Below are positions 9,341 through 21,597 of a stretch of 64,000 nucleotides of DNA, one piece after another. Within the stretch, counting starts at the first letter, position 1, and each line of letters starts with the position of its first letter. The stretch lies in the NCBI GenBank assembly GCA_037783545.1, contig JBBELK010000481.1, positions 1,674,001-1,738,000 of the forward strand. Direction: 5' to 3'. The DNA is from Henricia sp. BOLD:AAB3569. Its lineage: Eukaryota; Echinodermata; Asteroidea; Spinulosida; Echinasteridae. Made by a program: the position numbers and the translations under genes. The notes under the pieces are model-generated. The model made no database searches. It was not told the DNA's origin and saw only the letters and a list, made by a program, of their open reading frames with translations.

Positions 9341-10953
9341 AGGGCCCCTGAAATGCTCAATAACTTTATGCACAGTTTTTGCTGTATATGAATTAGGACT
9401 ACTTGTGTAGAAAGACAATACTACTGTTCATTTTGATGCCCCATGAATAAAAAGTGGCATTTTTCAACTTTGAAAATTTATTCACATAAACTCACAGAAA
9501 GAGGGCGCTGTTTGGAGCATGTCACTTTAGGAACACAGCAAAAAAGGAAAGAAAAAACATAAGACTTCAAACTGGAATTGTGGAAAAATTCTGCAGTTTC
9601 CAGCCTTAGTTTTTTCATGGTTTGCAACAGGCAACATGTAAAACAAACCTAAACCGTCATGGGTTACAAAAGTTTCAGCAAGTTGGAGAAAATTGTGGAA
9701 ACTTTTGTGCACAGTTGAATGAGATTTTCCTGTGTTTTCCTAATGTGACATCACCACTTTGCTCATGCATATGTGTAAATAGCATTAGCATAAAAATCAA
9801 AAACCTTGATTTTAACTCCCCCAAACAACTTCCAAGTAGGGTTTTTATGATTGTAAATTAATGGACTAGTTCCATAGCACAGATTTCATTGATAAAAACG
9901 CCATTTCAGGGTGCCCTCTAATGGTAGAACACATGATTTGTAAACTATTACACCGTGTTTACACTCGAACCGGCAAAGGTGGATACAGACCCAGCATTTG
10001 TATTGCTACCACAAAACTGAACATTTGCCGCGTTTATACACTACACCTCGATCCGGCTTCAACTCGCCTTCAGAAACCGCAAAAGTCACCATTAATTGTA
10101 ACTGCAGTGCATGCATGAGCTGTTAGGTGTTGCGGAATGGTGCCAGATTGGTCAATTAAATCTACCACACGGCGGGCACTGCCCAAGGACACTCAAATTG
10201 CCGAATCTGTATTCGGGTAGCGTTTACACAACAGGCGACCTTGACAATTGCGGGGTTCAACCCTACCCCAAAGGTGACTTGAAAAAGGCGAATCAGACCC
10301 GGGTCTGATCCGCCTTTTTCAATTCACCTTTTGTGTTTACACTTATGCCTACGGTACGGTACCCAGCTTCAACTCGCCTTTTTGGAAATTGCGGAGTTCG
10401 ATTCGGCAAAAGCGAATCGAGTGTAAACGGGCATAGTGTTAAAAGGAGCGTTATTTGCACTCAAAATTTCATGCAAAAAATCTGCTAGACCACAGGGTTA
10501 GTACTAGTAGCTTAAATCATTTACTGGACCGATGCTATTTTTACAAGACCAAAGCCACAAGGAACGTGGATTTACTGTTCGTTAGTTTAAAAATGCACTG
10601 GTCTAGTACGGTGGAGAAAGCACTAGACCGAGGCTTAAATTTCTGGCCTCGGTCCAGTGGGTATTTCGAGCCGGCCCTGTCGTGATAAGAAGCCCATGCA
10701 TGTTGATATAAAACTGGCCTGTAGAAATTTCAGCCACATAGGTTTAGAAAACCCCCTTTAGTTGTTAATTTCTTTTCCTACCTCCATGCTCATACAAAAT
10801 ACCATTTTGGACTGAAATAAAAACATGTGGTGTTTGGTACATACATATGTACCATTGTTATTCAAACTTTTAGTAAGGTTTTTTTTGTCAACTCGTGAAC
10901 AAACATTGGGGTCACTGTACTCATGGAGGTACCATAGGCTTGTAGTTGTACCT
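9341..10953. mobile_element. TTAA-flanked composite insertion splitting a SINE (T2-like)
   Basis: TTAA at 9337-9340 and at 10954-10957 brackets the segment, and the SINE reads across if it is removed. The left end begins AGGGCCCCTGAAATG. The right end (about 10850-10953, TTTAGTAAGG then TTGGGGTCACTG) resembles the end of the T2 element at 13800-13877. An inverted copy of the left end (CATTTCAGGGTGCCCT, 9904-9919) suggests a 578-bp subelement. Family F element 9947-10438 is nested inside. No transposase ORF is visible. Confidence 0.6.
9947..10438. mobile_element. Terminal-inverted-repeat element, family F, copy 1
   Basis: The outer ends are CCGTGTTTACACTCGAACCG and, read inwards from the right, CCCGTTTACACTCGATTCGC. 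A second copy lies at 60611-61032 with matching internal words (CAGATTGGTCAATTAAATCTA, GCCGAATCTGTATTCGGGTA). Inside, GACCCGGGTCTGATC forms a palindrome between GGCGAAT repeats. There is no gene. Confidence 0.75.
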
Positions 10954-10990
10954 TTAAGTGCAGACGCCCTACCAATTCAGCTACATATTT
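10954..10990 (-). repeat. Rest of the split SINE S2 tRNA-like head
   Basis: The word AAGTGCAGACGCCCTACCAA continues the tRNA-like head interrupted at 9340; compare 52093-52125. It begins directly at the second TTAA. Confidence 0.7.
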
Positions 10991-12057
10991 ATATAAATAG
11001 CCAACTGTTCATCTTAAAACATTAAGTTGTATGCAATTTTTCAGCTGATAAAATTTTCTCAAAAAAAATTCATTTTTTCTATTTATAAAGATGATTTACG
11101 ATACAGTACCTGTAATTTGAAACTTCTCTCTGTCACAAATGCGTCACAAGGACACTATTCTTAGATAATTCAATGATTTATTTTGTCCCCTAAAAAAGGG
11201 AATCCCTTTCAATAACTCATGATGCAAGTTGAACACTACTTTCAGTTGTTTGGGGTTTGGGTAATTCCATTATGTAGGTAGGGAACACAAAAATATTATT
11301 TCCTTCTAAATCAAAAGCATATTGTCTTTTTCTTTACAACTTTGAATTGTAAAATAACAGAATAACTCTTGGTATAGCTGAAAATTAAAAATAAACAATT
11401 ACAAGAGTTTTAGAGTGCGCATATTATCTCTACTTTTATTGTTACAATCCTTTACCCACCCAAAGTAAAAATGGAATAACCCAAAGGCTGACAGTATGAC
11501 CACAAGCAAAACCACAACTCAACTGGTTGCATCATTGGGAGAGCATGTGCGCCCTGGAGCCAGGATGAAAAAATTGTGTTTTGTTGTTTTATTGAATTAG
11601 CGCTTTGGGTTTTATTTACCTGGTCCAGTGAACACACTCACAAGTTAGAGTGTTTTGTGGCTTTGAGGCCAGATGGTGACACATGCAATTCACAGTTGGG
11701 GTTAGTTTAGACCACTGCTGGGTCAGGCGACGTTGTGTCCAGGGAAAATTGTTCAAGTTTGACCATTTTGAGCAGTGGATATTAACTGTGCTGGCTGGAC
11801 CGCTTGTATGGGTTGCGGAATTTGAAAGAATATTCGGTGGATTTTTGTTGTGAAGAACTTGCTGGAATTACCGGTACCATAGTCGTCGTTTGAAGCCGAG
11901 GCAGGAATAAATGGTAAGAGATATTTTTTCCAAAGTCTAGCAAGATTTTTTGTAGTAAATTTATAACACTTTTCCTCTTAATTTTGTGTTTTTATAATCA
12001 TCAAGCCAACATTTTTACATGCACATGGTTTACCGTATGTGCCATAAAAAGGAAAAT
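10991..12057. other. No recognised gene
   Basis: AT-rich sequence. A weak tRNA-like box A word (ACTCAACTGGTTGCATCATT) occurs near 11517. Nothing else could be assigned. Confidence 0.4.
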
Positions 12058-12875
12058 ACTGGGTGTCTGTGCATGCATGTAGCCCGAATGCCTCTGGCTG
12101 TCAGTGACACACATGACGGCCAGAGAGGTTAACCGCCCCCAGCGGCCAGATTTTTGTAGCGAATTTGCTACATACATGTACTTTGAGCGAGATTTTCCTC
12201 TCACCCACGACAGAGATTTTCAAAGTTAGGGTACCTACACATAGAGGAACTCGTACCTTTTCCAAAACACATTCCCTTATTCAGAAATCTTCATCCATCT
12301 GGCCAAGAGGCGACGATCATTCTGCAAGTTCCAGAAATATCGTTCCTCTATTGCTGTTTCAAAAAACATTGCGGCGGCCCTCTGGGCGTGTTGTATGCAT
12401 TGGGCATGTAGCATTGGACGCACTACTCAAAGCGGAGAGGTAAACACTAGACTGGTTCTACATCCTCAATTTACTTCCCTTCGTCGTAAGATGAAGGGAA
12501 GTAAATATGAGGACAGCGAACCAGTCTAGATTGTGTTGACCTCTCCGCTCTCGGGCATGGTGAAAGTCGGAATTTCATCGCACGGAAAGTCTCAAACTTA
12601 CCCCACGATTTCACCGAAACTAGACATCGGATCGATGCGTACTCTTCGGAATATTTATAAACTGGGGTGAGTGCACCTATTGAGCAAATATCAGAGCCAT
12701 GGGACAAATTTCATTTGCGTGAGTTTGCCACAGATTTGGTGTATATTAGAAGACAGGGCTGAGGTTTGCCCCACCCGAAGCACTGCTCGCGGGGCTATAC
12801 TCAAATAAGTCCGGCTGCTGGGGGGTGGTTTACCGCTCTGGCCGTTCAGGCATTCAGGCTACCGTGCATGGTAAT
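12058..12875. mobile_element. Foldback-like element with inner hairpin
   Basis: Arm words GTAGCCCGAATGCCT and GGCCAGAGAGGTTAACCGCC (12078-12140) recur inverted as GGTTTACCGCTCTGGCC and AGGCATTCAGGCTACC (12828-12864). Near the middle, 12436-12550 is a second hairpin: AGACTGGTTC and TTTACTTCCCTTC pair with their complements across a 10-base loop. Confidence 0.6.
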
Positions 12876-13329
12876 CTATCCCCAGAAAGGATAAATTTGG
12901 TGAGGAAAGAAATGTAGAAGTGAAAGGAAAAAAAAAAATTCTTTGAAAACACTTTTATGTTATGCTCCATGGGCTTACAAATTGTTTTCACAATGTGTGG
13001 TGTGAACTTTTAACTGGTAAACTTGCATTTTTGTGGAAATATTGTCTTTCAAACCGTTGCAAAATGTGATGTGGTCACAGGATACAAAAGTAGACCTTAA
13101 TTATTTGAGGTTTCTTTTAAACCAGACAAATGCAATTGTTTTGCCAGTTGGGTGTGTGTGTACGTGGCTGTATGACTATACATGTGACAGTTCAGTGCCC
13201 TCTGAGAGAGTTCACCATTATGAAAGGAAACAGGAGTTATTTGTGGCGTTATCAAAAGTCGATTCATTAGTCTCTGCATGCCAACCAAATGACGTGCCAT
13301 TTTGTAGATTTTAACTGGGGTTCATTGCC

Positions 13330-13536
13330 ATGCACGGACACCCTCGATTTTACTTGTTATAATGAACCATGTACCGCACATGTAAAAATGTTAGTTTGAT
13401 GATCAAAATGCAAAATTGGGATGGAAAAGTGTCATGAATTTAATAAGGAAAAACTTATAATTTGTCAAAGTTGTCCCATAGGCTTAGCGCTTGGGGTCTT
13501 AATTATTAGTACATTGTAGGTGTCCGTGCATGGTTT
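13330..13536. repeat. Short inverted-repeat pair
   Basis: CCATGCACGGACACC at 13330-13344 is mirrored by GGTGTCCGTGCATGG at about 13521-13535. This may be a roughly 200-bp element with short inverted ends. No target duplication is clear. Confidence 0.4.
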
Positions 13537-13546
13537 CCCAAATATT

Positions 13547-13877
13547 CGTTCTCAGTCGGTCGCGTACTCTGTGGCTCGAGTCATACACTCTGTGGTGCTC
13601 ATCGTACTGTGTCACGTTGCATCACGTTGGAACAGCATACACGCAGTACATATATACGCCCATTTCGGACCGCCCAGATGAGAAGTAAATCGTTTGCAAA
13701 TGATCTAAGTAAATAATGTCATCTTCATAGACTATTTTCTGGTAAAATTATATCATCTCGGGTGGAAACATTTCATTGGATAGTTGCTACCAGTTCAATC
13801 TTTACTTTGAGTAAGGTTTTCCCTGTCAACGCATTAATTAACTTTTGGGGTCATTGCAAATGATACAGTGGGCCTTT
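13547..13877 (-). mobile_element. TTAA-flanked element T2, partial copy
   Basis: It ends ...CAGTGGGCCT followed by TTAA (13876-13879), and its order of words (TTGGGGTCATTGCAAATGAT, TATATCATCTCGGGTGG, CATCACGTTGGAACA) is the reverse complement of 30603-30930. Only one end is present. Confidence 0.65.
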
Positions 13878-13946
13878 AACAGTATACAAAATGTATCCTA
13901 TGTATGGTATTTTGAAAAGTACATGTACATGTACCGGTATATTATA

Positions 13947-15069
13947 TGGGTCATTCCATAAATATGGGGGCCAAAGTGTGACATTTTGATGCATTTGTAA
14001 AAATGGCCTTTTCAAGTTACCAAAATATTTTGAAGAAATTTCCGTGCAATTCCTGAATATTGTAGGATATTTGAAACAATTTCCAAACATTTAGACATGT
14101 CTTGGTGTCATAGTTTTGATAATATTTGAAAAAATTGTTTAACGTTAAATTCTTACGATTACATTTTAATTTTTGTAGACCCTGTTTTTTGTGGAAAAGG
14201 TGTACGTAGCTTCTGGTTTTACCCACCTGTAGAACCTGTACCTTATAAATTCAAATTTCAATCATTCTTCAATATAAATTTCAAAATGTCACACTTGCAT
14301 TTAGAAGATCGCACCAGTTTATTGAATCGTTCTCGTCATGTTTTGGGTAATATTAACAGGCAAATGTGTTAATTGTTCGATTTACGAGGCCATATATTGT
14401 TCATATGCTGAGGGTAACCGTTCTCTGAAGCCCGGTATGTATACTCTCCAACAAAAGAAACTGTGCATGATAAAAATTGCTGTATTTTTTCAGCCATGGC
14501 TGATAACTCGCTGGAATAAACTGTTAATGAAAGTCCATGAAATCTTTCAAATGGTTAACCGAACTTGAAATGTACAAAATGTGTTCTTCGTGTTCTCAGA
14601 GGTTGCTGAAAACTGACTTGCCAATATTGAAGTCACAAAGTCAGTATATTCGAGTGTGTCCCCCTTGTGCATTAATCACTGCTGTGAATCTTCGCCTCAT
14701 GGAGCCAATGACACCTGCATGAAAGAGAATATTGACTTTTGGGTAGTCCTTTTATATGGCTTGCTAACGAGACCTGAACTTTATGGAATTCTGTTACATA
14801 ACAACATGTAGGACCCCTATTGTGAAATCAACACCCAGGCATGTCTAAGTCCTGCACTATGCCATGAGCAGGTTTTGAGTGCATAACCTTTTTCTAACAA
14901 TGTCAGAGAATATTGTCTGTGAATTTGGTGTTTATTTTCCACCTTCTTGAAAAAATACAGCAATTTTTACCATGCACAGTTTCTTTTGTTGGAGAGTATA
15001 TAAAAATCAACTCCGGAAGTGTCACGACGTAAAGGGGGACACTGGGTCCCGTATTTATGGAATGACCCT
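13947..15069. mobile_element. GGGTCATTCC-type palindromic element, copy a
   Basis: It begins TGGGTCATTCCATAAATATG and ends CATAAATACGGGACCC-type sequence on the other strand (15044-15069). The subterminal motif is GGCCAAAGTGTGACATTTTG. An internal inverted repeat of about 50 bp (ACTCTCCAACAAAAGAAACT at 14441 and its complement at 14978) makes a second stem. The region near 14000-14050 is an empty site for the THAP-bearing element. It has no domain-bearing ORF. Confidence 0.65.
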
Positions 15070-15698
15070 AGTATTCGCACAGTAAGCCTACTACTACTAG
15101 TACTATGTTCAATTTCCATACAAGTATGTATCTTACTGCATGCAACCATCCTTGGTGCTGCAACCGCCCTTGAATGTAGGCCTACCCACTACACATTGAG
15201 TGCTAGTAAGCACGTATGGGACATTCCATTGCAAGCCGTCTGCATAAATGCACTCACAAAACATGATAACACAGGATCAGCTGCCAAAGGCAGATTATCC
15301 ATGCCATGCAGTCTGTCTTCAGTAACAAGTAGGAAGTGCGACTTAGTCACCTGTGCTCTAGGAATTCTTAGTTCGTACCCAGAGCCTCTTGTGTATTGTG
15401 CACACCATGTGGTTTTGAGATACAGTTCCTGGATTGATGAACTGTCAGTGTTGAACTTTTTCTTGGCACTGACATTTATCGCATCGTAAGGATCGGAGTT
15501 GAGAAAGTTGTATACTTGTGTCATATTTGTCCAGGAAATTGTAAGGTGAGTCTGTGCTTGTGGTGAATACCTTGACTAAAAACTGACAACCATTATGTTT
15601 TCTGACTGCTCTAAAAGTTAATGCTGGAGGTTGAGGGTTCGAGTCCCACCGGAGCATGCAACCGCAAGAAATAATGAAATGTTGTAGGCCTACGTATG
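15070..15698. other. No recognised gene; tRNA-like box B remnant
   Basis: An unrecognised 156-codon frame overlaps 15019-15489 on the plus strand and another lies on the minus strand. Neither has splice sites or motifs I trust. A box-B-like word (GGGTTCGAGTCCCACC) lies at about 15627. Confidence 0.4.
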
Positions 15699-16050
15699 TG
15701 AAATAATAATAATAATAATAATAATAATGATTAGATTTGTATAGCGCACATATCCAACCTGCAGGGTGTTCAAGGCGCTGTTACCATTATTACCGCTGCC
15801 ATCAGGGAATCACCAGAACCATTTCGCTTCAACTACCGGTAGGTGGCTGCTGGTCAGGCGCACAACCCTATCAGCAGTTAGATTGTAGCATTCCCCTTAA
15901 CAGCTTCCCATATATCGCTTGGGTTGACGAGGCAACTAGGATTAAGTGCCTTACCCAGGGACACAGACACGTTGGTCGAAGTGCGGCTCGAACCCCCAAC
16001 CTCTGATTGGGAGTCCCGCTTCATACCCACTAGACCACACGCGCATAGGA
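15699..16050 (-). repeat. tRNA-derived SINE type S3
   Basis: On the minus strand it starts with a tRNA-like head (GTGGTCTAGTGGGTATGAAG as box A region, GGGGGTTCGAGCC as box B), then a core with CCTGGGTAAGGCACTTAATC, and ends in an (ATT)n tail that appears here as (AAT)n at 15703-15728. The core word is shared with the copies at 32780, 41434 and 56179. Confidence 0.8.
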
Positions 16051-16109
16051 TACCACTCTGAACTTTTTGCAAAATTTCCGAATGAAAACTAAAATTATCT
16101 GAAACAGTA

Positions 16110-16948
16110 GGGTAAGTGTGGGTATATTCGACCACGAGGGGAATTCGACCAGCCTTAATTAAAAATGTACTCAATATCAAACAACTATGCTAAAATCGTA
16201 ATTAACCTACAGACTGTCTTGTCACACCATCAATGGCGATTTGGGTACTGACCCAATATAGCTCAAACAATAAAAATAAAATGAGTTTGAAACATAAAAT
16301 GAAGAAGCGTCGTGATTTAATGTGATCGCCTTATGGGATCCAGTAAGAAGTACACGCTATATTCTGTGGCGTCAGTTTGGACATCATTTGGATGGAATGG
16401 TGATTTTTAATGAACATTTGGTCATTTTGCATGCTGCTCATTTGACCGGTAAGAAATTGCCGGTCTAAAAAGCTGTCTTGTGTTTAAACAATGGGTAGTC
16501 GAAAAACACATCACTATTTGACTTCAGTGCTTGGATATTCGATCACTTAATGCTTTGCTGAAACATGTTACTATTGAATGTGTTGTAACTGTTTTTCGTC
16601 CCAGTAAACTTATGCATATCTAATAAAGTTTTTACGATGTGAATGTGCATGTTGTTAAATAAACATAAACAATATATTTTGTCACTCGGCTCCACAATTT
16701 ACAATTTCCTGCAATAAAACTGCATTGGACGAATAATGCAACACTATGGTCGATTTCCACATCATTAAGACCTCATCTTGGTGGCCAAGCTGCACCTCAT
16801 CCATCGGTTGTCCAGTTTGGGGCTTGATGCAGAATGAAAGGCAATTACCTCGGCATGTGATTGTTGCAAAGTTTTGCCTGGCTCCTCCTCGGACGCAACT
16901 TTTATATTCAAATGAACCTTATCTGGTTGAATACCCCCACTTTTACCC
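16110..16948. mobile_element. Terminal-inverted-repeat element, possibly TA-flanked
   Basis: The left end is GGGTAAGTGTGGGTATATTC. The right end read inwards is GGGTAAAAGTGGGGGTATTC. TA lies directly outside both ends (16108-16109, 16949-16950), which would fit Tc1/mariner-type insertion. The frame at 16746-17228 overlaps its right end and carries no motif I recognise. Confidence 0.55.
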
Positions 16949-17245
16949 TACTGTGTGGAAACTTTTTTTGCCTAAAATCAGCCTGACTTTCTCTGTTGAC
17001 ATACATGGAAATGGTGCGTACGTTTTTGTTATAAATACATATCCATGCTTTTATGGGCTCTTGAAGCAGCCTGGTCGAGACGATTTGATGCGAAACTGTC
17101 TAAACACCATGCTACAGTACACGTACAAACTTGATTTTGAAAACCAAAAATGGTGTACCGGTACTTACATGTACAATGTATACTGCTTGTCCTCGGTGGT
17201 CTACGTACTGGTAGACCATTTAGCATGATACTTGGTACCCTTTAA

Positions 17246-17767
17246 AGGCAGTGTACGTCATTGGTAATCTCGAAAATCAGAAATGTTCACAGATTTACGC
17301 CTAACTTACACAATATAAACATGATGACCGTAGAAAACTTCCCCTGAAATGGTTTTGTCCGAAGTGCTATAGTCTTTGAGAAATGAGTAAAACAATTAGT
17401 TTTAATTCATCTCATGAGACGAAAATTCAATTCGCCCCAAAACCATTTCGCCCGAGTGCCATCTCGCCCCAAACCACTTCGCCCGAGTGCCATTTCGCCC
17501 CAAATTACTTCGTCCAAACACTACATCGCCCAAATGCCACTTCGCCCCAAAACCACTTCGCCCCAAAACCACTTCGTGCACAGGCCCTGGTTCAGGGCGA
17601 AGTGGTTTTGGGGCGAAATGACTGCAAACCCTTTTTTGACTGTTTTCTCAAAAGTTAGACGAAGTACGGAGCTGGTTTTTGCTCAGGTTGGTTTTAATCA
17701 TGCATATCTTCATTCACACAGGGGGATAAAACTATTTGTAACAGTTTACCAATCATGTATACTATCT
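17246..17767 (+). mobile_element. TTAA-flanked element T1, copy b
   Basis: TTAA at 17242-17245 and 17768-17771. The ends are AGGCAGTGTACGTCATTGG and, inwards from the right, AGATAGTATACATGATTGG. It has the same internal TTCGCCCCA repeats and hairpin as copy a, with one extra TTCGCCCCAAAACCAC unit. ORFs here are artefacts of those repeats. Confidence 0.85.
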
Positions 17768-17771
17768 TTAA

Positions 17772-18206
17772 CTCAACAAGATTTACTAATATGTAGGACC
17801 TAATAATTGTTCATACACACTTTGTACAAAACATGCATGCTCTATATACACCTGCACAGTAAACATACGCATTCCTTCTGACATCCCACACCCTCCATCT
17901 ACTTAAACTACAACAACATGGATAACATGCCTCTGGACGTTTCCACAAGACCATGCTGAACAGGAACAGGGCTTGTCAGGGGCTGCAATTGCCCCTTATT
18001 GGTCTTTATGGTCGGACAATAGAACCGATTGGAATGGTTTTAGGGCAGTACAAGGTGTTTTCTCAGTAAGCAAGACTATTTTAAGAGTTCTTTTTGCACT
18101 TTATTTTTTTAGTGGTCAAAACTGAAAAGACCCATTTGCCTGGAGTGTGTGGCCACTTCGTGGTTTTGTCCCGCAAAGTGGATTTACTGGTACATTGTAA
18201 CGCTGT
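17772..18206. other. No recognised gene
   Basis: Nothing assignable between the T1 copy and the next GGGT-type element. Confidence 0.4.
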
Positions 18207-18207
18207 A

Positions 18208-18640
18208 TGGGTAATTCCATAGATATGGGGGCCAAAGTGTGACATTTTGATGCATTTGTAAAAATGGCCTTTTCAAGTTACCAAAATATTTTGAAGAAAT
18301 TTCCGTGCAAATAGTGTAGGATATTTGAAACAATTTCCAAACATTTAGACATGTCTTTGTGTCATAGTTTTAATAATTCGAGAAAATTGTTTAACAACGT
18401 AAGTGGGGACACCAAGGCATTTTTTAATTCTTACGATTACATTTCAAGTCTTTTTGACCAGGTTCTTTCTGGAAAGCTAGGTAGCTTCTGGTTTTACCCA
18501 CCTGTAGAACCTGTACCTTATAAATTCAAATTATATTATGAGCGAAATTTCAATAATTCTTCAAGATAAATTTCAAAATGTCACACTTGCATTTAGAAGA
18601 TTGCACCAGTTTATTGAATCGTTCTCGTCATATTTTGATG
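18208..18640. mobile_element. GGGTAATTCC-type element, copy b (right end unclear)
   Basis: It starts GGGTAATTCCATAGATATGG with subterminal CCAAAGTGTGACATTTTGA and follows copy a (13947) closely for about 400 bp. It also has a segment near 18397-18475 (GTGGGGACACCAAGGCATTT) missing from copy a. Around 18290-18310 is a second empty site for the THAP element. Confidence 0.6.
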
Positions 18641-19496
18641 ATATCCATGATTAAGAACGCGAATTTTCAGAATGGCAATGAGAAAAAAGTTACACATGAT
18701 ATGGTTTCAAAATCTCAGCACCCATGGGGGAAAATGTGGGCATCAAAAATGTCATATTGTCACGCTCCTAGTGCTTGAATGTACAAATCCTGTGGAAAAG
18801 CCCGCCCTTACAATATTTTTTATTTAATAACTGCATGTCTAGTCTTGACATGCCACCCCGACCTCCTCCCCCCTAAAAATTGCGAACCACAGTATTTAAC
18901 GTAGTGTACATTGTAGGCCTACCCGGTACCTGTTTTATGTATTCCCAATTTACCAATTTTTGCCAATACTGTGAACTTGGCCCAAGCAAGACCTTTCCCA
19001 AACCCCAAGAGTTGGCCCCTTGATGGAGTTGAGCTGTTTACCTGAAATTCTGACAAGAACCTAAACACACCAGCCCCTGGTATTCCTTCAACTGTCACCT
19101 CCTGCCAGATGGGACATGCATAAATAATCAGTTGTGGTTTCAGGAAAAATATGATCCATGCATGCATGGCTTGTCAAAATGATAAGAAGTACGGAAAAGC
19201 TTTTAAGAAAACACTTTGATATAAAAGCTTTTAGTATGACAGTTAGTTCAAATTTTTGTCTGTTTCAAGCCATGCAATGCAGAAATTAATTGTATTTTTA
19301 AAAGGGCTCTTAAATTACAGTTTTTACCAGTTTAATTCATGCTGTAACGTACATGTAGGTAACAGTTTATAAATTCATTAACTTTGAAATTAGTTTTGAA
19401 GGTGTATAATTACACGTTTGTGGTTATTATGCAAATGTAATTTCCATATTCATGAGTTTTTGTGTACCCCTTTGTTATTACTTTCATTAAAGGTAT
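18641..19496. other. No recognised gene
   Basis: No domain, tandem repeat or terminal repeat could be assigned. A short minus-strand frame at 18919-19167 has no support. Confidence 0.4.
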
Positions 19497-19500
19497 CTCG

Positions 19501-19835
19501 AGGAATTAGAAATGTTCACAGATTTACACATAACTTACACAATATAAACACGATGACGATGAAAAACTTCCCCTGAAATGGTTTTGTCTGAAGTATAGTC
19601 TTTGAGAAATGAGCAAAACTATTTTTCGTCTCGCGAGACGTAAATTCATTTCGCCCCAAAACACCTCGCCCTAGACCACTTCGCCCTGTCGCACTTCACC
19701 CAAAGGCCATTTCGCCCCAAAACCACTTGTCCAAACACTACATTTTTTTAAAGCTGATTTTTGCTTAATCACACAGGGGGATGAAACTATTTGTAACGGT
19801 TTACCAATTATGTATACATGTACTACATTGTACCT
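19501..19835 (+). mobile_element. TTAA-flanked element T1, copy c (short, CTCGCGAG subtype)
   Basis: TTAA at 19497-19500 and 19836-19839. The central palindrome reads GTCTCGCGAGACG rather than GTCTCATGAGACG. The downstream GAAGTACGGAGCTGG part is missing. A copy of the same subtype lies at 51340-51555. Confidence 0.75.
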
Positions 19836-19839
19836 TTAA

Positions 19840-20641
19840 TAGTTGTCCCTACATGTACATGTAGCCTCAGTTAAGAAAAAAAGACACAAATGTTTTGTAA
19901 ACTAATTTTTTTCCGGTTACATAAAGCAGTGCAGTGATTACACCAACTTTTTTGCTTCCACATCCAAATTGGAGATTGCAAATTTCCTATGAATAGTATT
20001 TGTACATAGTATTTTACATGTGATTGTTAGGCCTACCGTAGGTTTAAACGAAATCCATTTTCTGGAAAAATCTGGACAACCTCTTTTAAATACTGTATGT
20101 GCATTATCTAGTAATGATGAATACCGTTCGTGCTCCAACTCTAATCCCAATGTTTTCATAAAGTCTTTTGAGCATACCAACAACATGACAATTCAAGCTG
20201 CCAGCCGGTAAGCTATTCCCAGCCCAGTGGGGGGTAAAATCAAATTAACCTTCCACGTTTTGTACATCTCAACCATGTTCATAAAATCGCTAAGCAATAC
20301 CCCTGCTGTGTGACAAATGTACGATAATATTAAGAGTTTTTTCACAGTCATGTGCACTGCAAGACCATTATGACCCTTACTTTTCGTGTCCTTTATTGGT
20401 AGTGCACTCAGCGCATTGGTATGCTGTGTGCGTTGTTTACAGTCGGCGCTGTTTAAACTGGGAACTGTCAGGGAATGCAATTGCAGAGACAGTTGTTAGG
20501 GAACATGATTTACCGTGACATTAATATCTGTGTTTGGATCGGGTTTAATTTTAGCTTTGAGTTTTGTACAAATGTTTACTGTACTGTACATGTCGTGCAA
20601 TTTATTTAATTTTGCCAAAATATTGATGAAATTATGCTGTT
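19840..20641. other. No recognised gene
   Basis: Unassigned sequence between two T1 copies. Confidence 0.4.
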
Positions 20642-20645
20642 TTAA

Positions 20646-21113
20646 AGATAGTATACATGATTGGTAAACTGTTACAAATAGTTTTATCCCCCTGTGTGAT
20701 TGAAGATATGCATGATTAAAACCAACCTGAGCAAAAACCAGCTCCGTCAAAAAAGGGTTTGCAGTCATTTCACCCCAAAACCATTTCGCCCTAAACCATT
20801 TCGCCCTGAACCACAGCCTGTGCATGAAGTGGTTTTGGGGCGAAGTAGCATATATGTGTGATGTAGTGTTTGGACAAAGTGATTTAGGGGGGGAAATGAC
20901 ACTTGGGTGAAATGGTTTAGGGGCGAATTGAATTTTCGTCTCATGAGACGAAAACTGATTGTTTTACTCATTTCTCAAAGACTATAGCACTTCAGACAAA
21001 ACCGTTTCAGGGGAAATTTTATACGGTCATCATGTTTATAGTGTGTAAGTTACCGGTAGGCGTAAATCTGTGAACATTTCTGATTTTCGAAATACCAATC
21101 ATGTATACTGCCT
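20646..21113 (-). mobile_element. TTAA-flanked element T1, copy d
   Basis: TTAA at 20642-20645 and 21114-21117. It is in reverse orientation to copies a and b, with ends AGATAGTATACATGATTGG and (inwards) AGGCAGTATACATGATTGG. It is eroded inside the TTCGCCC region. Confidence 0.85.
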
Positions 21114-21117
21114 TTAA

Positions 21118-21595
21118 TTGTTAATTCATTTTTTTTGTTTTCATATGTTTGCAAGTTTCCAAATATACAAAACATAATTGATTGCGAGCCACTGTGAACA
21201 CTCCATCATAGTAAATCTTTCATGCATCCGCAATTGGATTTATTTTTGGTTCGTGGATTTATTTTTCCTTCGCCGTGCAAAACCTTGGGAAAACTTAAAC
21301 AAGTCACCTCATCATTTACCGGTACATGTAGGTCCATACGGAAGTTACAATGCATACTACACGTGTTCTATTGTAATTTTACAGTACAATTTCTGTCCGC
21401 AAGGGACTTTCCAGCGATGTAAAATTGACAATATATAATTTGTCCATGACCCAGCTTGCACAAAACTAAATTGATACTTGACACTTCAATCTTTGGAAAT
21501 TGTTTGTCCTTTTTAAATTTTTCTAATTAAAGTGCCTTGGAAAACACCAGGAGTTGTAGGCTCTCACAGTGTATTAAAAAAATACAAACAAAAAA
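21118..21595. other. No recognised gene
   Basis: Unassigned AT-rich sequence before the satellite. The word GGACTTTCCAGCGATGTAAA (21403) recurs at 54830, so part of this is an unnamed repeat. Confidence 0.4.
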
Positions 21596-21597
21596 AA

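Noticed and set aside
15019..15489. 156-codon frame as a gene
   Set aside because: It starts inside a palindromic element end, and a comparable frame lies on the other strand.
16746..17228. 160-codon frame as a gene
   Set aside because: It crosses the right end of an inverted-ended element and no motif or splice signal was found.
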